A stretch of DNA of 8,867 nucleotides from the NCBI GenBank assembly GCA_031281855.1, contig JAITEW010000248.1, positions 1 to 8,867 on the forward strand, read 5' to 3'. Below, in pieces: positions 6,671 through 8,867 of the stretch. Under the pieces are notes generated by a model that saw only the letters and a program-made list of their open reading frames with translations, was not told the origin of the DNA and made no database searches. Source of the stretch: Treponema sp. (GTDB taxonomy: Bacteria; Spirochaetota; Spirochaetia; Treponematales; Breznakiellaceae). Each line of letters opens with the position of its first letter. Position 1 is the stretch's first letter. The position numbers were made by a program, and so were the translations under genes.

Positions 6671-8348
6671 ACAGTATTTTTTTGAACGGAACCTCCTGGC
6701 CCTTTCCCGCAGGAACCCGGAACTCTGTTCCCGGCTTTCAGGGGCCCAAACCACGCTGGGCCGCTACCGGTTCCTTGAGGCCCGGTCCGGGGACATCATC
6801 CCGGCCTGGGTGGATCCTTCAGGCTCCGCCCATCCCCTCCACTCCCTTATAGACCCCAGGCGGGAAGCGAAGCGTCTTGTTGATTCGGTTAATGACGAAG
6901 GGTTCCTCATACTGCTGGGCCTTGGAGGCGGCTTCTGCGCCGAAGCGGCGCTGGAACGTGAAGATACGTCGCTGGTTTTGGTTATTGATTACGACATCGA
7001 CGGTCTTGCGGAACTGCTCTGCTCAAAGGATTATATACGGATCTTCCGGGACCCCCGGTTCCATCTGCTGGCCTGCCCCAGGGGCCCTGCTATAGAGGAA
7101 TACATCCTGGGCATATACCAGCCGGTCCTTGCAGGGGGTATCAGGACCCTGCCCTTGCGGGCCCGCACGGCTTCCGATGCCGCTTCGTTCGCAGGCGCGG
7201 CGGCGGCTGTGGAGTCTGCTGTGGAAAGGATCACTGCCGATTATTCGGTTCAGGCCTATTTCGGCACCCGCTGGTTTTCTAACATCATCAGAAACCTTGA
7301 ACAAGCTGAGAAAAACGAGGGGCCTCTGCAGCCGGTACGCCGGGCCGCTATAGCCGCGGCGGGCCCTTCCCTTAACGTCCAGATCCCGGTGATTCGGGAA
7401 AAACGCGGCAGCCGCTTCCTTATAGCCGCCGACACTGCCTTGCCTGCCCTTCTGGCCGGGGGCATTACGCCTGACGCTGTGGTTTCCATCGACTGCCAGC
7501 ACATTAGCTGCTATCACTTTATGGGAGGGCTTCCCGGAGAAGTCCTCCTGTTTCTGGATATCGCAAGCCCCCCTGTCATCGCGTCCCGCTCCTGTTCTCC
7601 CCGCTTCTTCTCAGGCGGCCATCCCCTGAGCAGGTACATCTCCCGGTCCTGGCGCAGCCTGCCCGAAGTGGACACATCAGGCGCCAACGTTACCTATGCC
7701 GCCCTTTCGCTGGCTGAAAAGCTTGGGGCTAAGACCATCGAACTCTACGGCGCTGATTTCTCTTATCCCCTTGGAGCGAGCTATGCCCGGGGGACCTATA
7801 TTCATCCTTATTTTGAAATACAGCAGAACCGCCTTGCGCCGCTGGAAGCCCTTTTTTCGGCCTTTCTCTACAGGAGCCCGTTGGAGAAAAAAACCGGGAA
7901 CGCCGGGTCCTGGTACTACGAAACCAAGTCCCTGAAATTTTACCGTGAAAACCTGGAAGCAAAAAGCCGTTCCATGCAGGCTGCGATACTCCCTGCAGCC
8001 GGCCTGGGCGCGCCTATCCTGGTCCCTGCGAGAACCGCGGAAACACAGCTTCCTGCGCCAGGGAACCTCAGCCTCTTTGCCCCGGGCCCTGCATCAATGA
8101 AGGCTGCGGATTTTTTGGCCCAATACCGCGACCGTATCCGCCTGCTCCCGGTTCCTGAAAAAGACGCCGCCTATCCCGGAGCCCTTGACGGAGAAGGCCC
8201 GGCCATCCTGGCCACCCTGCTTCCTGCCGCAGCGGATATAAAACGCCGGAACCCGGGCCTAAAAACCCGTGAGATCCTGGAAAGGACAAAATCGTACTTT
8301 ATTGAGCAACTGGATTCAGTTCTGCGACATAAAAGCGGGATATGGTGA
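6663..8348 (+). CDS. Maf/DUF115 (MptE-like) family motility-associated glycosyltransferase, second paralogue
   Basis: This 561-residue Maf-family protein is a divergent relative of its neighbour. Shared landmarks are LHSLIDPRREAKRLV (against LHSRYNPQGEAERYI), a glycine-rich Rossmann-like LGLGGGF (85-91) followed by VLVIDYD, GTRWFSNIIRNL (against GPRWFKNFFRNL), the canonical AAAGPSLN (about 230-237), PDAVVSIDCQH with Asp277, SGANVTYAALSLAEKLGA, and IELYGADFSYP with GAD at 363-365. It keeps the GPSL serine that the first paralogue lacks. It also has a longer C-terminal region of about 150 residues, with YHPYFE-like and WYYETKSLKFY aromatic segments. Flagellin Ser/Thr glycosylation is the likely role by family knowledge, with substrate unknown. 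The ATG at 6663 overlaps the previous stop by eight bases and has a strong ribosome site. It is the last gene of the operon and converges on the tRNA-Leu gene. Confidence 0.9.
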   Translation: MDKQYFFERNLLALSRRNPELCSRLSGAQTTLGRYRFLEARSGDIIPAWVDPSGSAHPLHSLIDPRREAKRLVDSVNDEGFLILLGLGGGFCAEAALEREDTSLVLVIDYDIDGLAELLCSKDYIRIFRDPRFHLLACPRGPAIEEYILGIYQPVLAGGIRTLPLRARTASDAASFAGAAAAVESAVERITADYSVQAYFGTRWFSNIIRNLEQAEKNEGPLQPVRRAAIAAAGPSLNVQIPVIREKRGSRFLIAADTALPALLAGGITPDAVVSIDCQHISCYHFMGGLPGEVLLFLDIASPPVIASRSCSPRFFSGGHPLSRYISRSWRSLPEVDTSGANVTYAALSLAEKLGAKTIELYGADFSYPLGASYARGTYIHPYFEIQQNRLAPLEALFSAFLYRSPLEKKTGNAGSWYYETKSLKFYRENLEAKSRSMQAAILPAAGLGAPILVPARTAETQLPAPGNLSLFAPGPASMKAADFLAQYRDRIRLLPVPEKDAAYPGALDGEGPAILATLLPAAADIKRRNPGLKTREILERTKSYFIEQLDSVLRHKSGIW

Positions 8349-8367
8349 AAAAACGACACTTCTTGTC
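8348..8367 (-). terminator. Weak intrinsic terminator of the tRNA-Leu gene
   Basis: On the minus strand a short GACA/TGTC stem (8364-8367 with 8355-8358, five-base loop) is followed by G and a run of six T (8353-8348). It lies about 30 bases past the tRNA 3' end and abuts the stop codon of the second maf gene. The four-pair stem is weak, so the call rests mainly on the T-run and position. Confidence 0.35.
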
Positions 8368-8398
8368 CGGTAAGCTAACTCTTTATCCTGTAAGCAAT

Positions 8399-8480
8399 TG
8401 CGGCCTAGAAGACTTGAACTTCCATGCCTCTCGGCACCAGCACCTCAAGCTGGCGTGTCTACCAGTTCCACCAAGGCCGC
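8399..8480 (-). tRNA. tRNA-Leu, anticodon GAG
   Basis: The minus strand folds into a complete class II tRNA of 82 bases. The acceptor stem is GCGGCCT with AGGCCGC and discriminator A (8399). The D-arm contains GTG/CAC and a GGTAGA-type loop. The anticodon stem is CCAGC/GCTGG around the loop TTGAGGT, giving anticodon GAG. The long variable arm is TGCC-GAGA-GGCA. The T-arm is GGAAG/CTTCT with loop TTCAAGT. The long variable arm and A73 are leucine identity features. It should read CUC and CUU, both frequent in the neighbouring genes. The 3' CCA is not encoded and must be added by a nucleotidyltransferase. No clear promoter was found upstream, where the foreign-looking segment lies. Confidence 0.95.
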
Positions 8481-8867
8481 ATTGTCTAAAATCCTTGTAT
8501 ATCGGCAGTGCACGGGGTGAATGTGAGATCGAAGTGCCATCACCCACAATCCCAAACTTCTCAATTGAATCAACACCAATAGAACCACTGATATTCCCGA
8601 AATGTGTGAAAGGATTGGGCCAAGGCATCGAAGGATTGACCGATCTTGTTGGTGGAACAGCGGGAATCCTCGGGGGAAGAGCCGAATTCATTGGAGAAGA
8701 GCTGTTTCTGTTAGAATTCTCAAACATTGAATCCCGCTCATATTCAAAACGTCCAATTTCAACCCGGCAAGCAGACAGTAATTCGTCATCTGATGTGAAA
8801 ACCTGCCGCTCACCTTGAAAGAATCGGCAGTGCGGTCCTTTCATCTGCACAATCAAATCTGAAACTT
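8481..8867 (-). pseudogene. Possible transposase remnant, open at window edge and abutting tRNA-Leu
   Basis: A minus-strand frame is open from the right window edge (continuing as VSDLIVQMKGPHCRFF; first internal ATG at about 8844) for about 125 codons until it enters the tRNA. The segment SIEKFGIVGDGTSISHS resembles the first-aspartate region of some DDE transposases, where a hydrophobic strand runs into G-D-G-T. No later catalytic residues can exist before the tRNA, so an intact enzyme is excluded. Composition differs from the neighbours: a hand count of 8521-8640 plus 8701-8760 gives 75 G/C in 180, against 44 in 60 for 7141-7200. A plus-strand frame (8342-8818) also spans this stretch but crosses the tRNA antisense and looks less likely. 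The segment may equally be ordinary low-GC intergenic DNA. Besides this fragment and the direct repeat, I see nothing else in the stretch. Confidence 0.3.
8501..8833. repeat. 11-bp direct repeat ATCGGCAGTGC flanking the low-GC segment
   Basis: ATCGGCAGTGC occurs at 8501-8511 and again at 8823-8833 in the same orientation, 322 bases apart. Each copy is preceded by CCTTG (8493-8497 and 8813-8817) with short unlike spacers. The inner copy lies 20 bases from the tRNA 5' end. The repeats bracket most of the transposase-like fragment and could be a target-site or recombination trace. Confidence 0.45.

Noticed and set aside
7023..7517. A minus-strand open frame of 164 codons within the second maf gene
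   Set aside because: It is antisense to conserved Maf-family coding sequence in a GC-rich gene where stops are scarce, and its translation shows no recognisable motif.
8342..8818. Plus-strand open frame of 158 codons across the tRNA-Leu locus
   Set aside because: It starts within the last codons of the second maf gene and reads through the tRNA antisense, with no domain pattern or ribosome site.
1..8867. CRISPR arrays, an ssrA (tmRNA) gene and complete insertion sequences
   Set aside because: No regularly spaced direct repeats, no tmRNA-like ends near smpB, and no terminal inverted repeats around an intact transposase were seen.

Overview
The window most likely comes from a spirochaete of the Treponema lineage with moderate to high GC. 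The evidence is indirect: a strongly acidic, low-complexity protein with conserved-looking ends of a kind I associate with treponemes, two tandem Maf/DUF115 flagellar glycosyltransferase-like genes, and a flagellar-sigma-like (sigma-28) promoter motif. No marker gene allows a species call.

Left part (1-1930). The window opens inside smpB, the tmRNA-binding ribosome-rescue protein, which lacks only its first few codons. Next is a gene for a secreted protein with a signal peptide and two apparent domains, function unknown. A long imperfect hairpin (1405-1472) separates it from a convergent minus-strand gene for a small membrane protein resembling the DivIC/FtsB septum-formation family, with an unusual second membrane segment.

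Central operon (about 1997-8348). A 233-base non-coding gap holds a candidate housekeeping promoter, a candidate sigma-28 promoter and a perfect 12-bp palindrome. Four tightly packed genes follow on the plus strand: a 725-residue acidic, probably disordered protein; a 290-residue protein with a GAF-like middle; and two divergent Maf/DUF115 paralogues of 482 and 561 residues. The junctions are +1, +8 and -8 bases, so the four are probably one transcript and partly translationally coupled. Maf proteins in other bacteria glycosylate flagellin with nonulosonic acids. The working hypothesis is that this operon encodes a flagellin-modification module with two lineage-specific partners of unknown role. 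That pairing is the most interesting content of the window.

Right part (8349-8867). A minus-strand tRNA-Leu(GAG) gene converges on the operon, with a weak terminator next to the last maf stop codon. Upstream of the tRNA the base composition drops sharply. A minus-strand reading frame, open at the window edge, runs straight into the tRNA. It carries a motif reminiscent of DDE transposases and is flanked by an 11-bp direct repeat, so it may be the remnant of a mobile element. That reading is weak.
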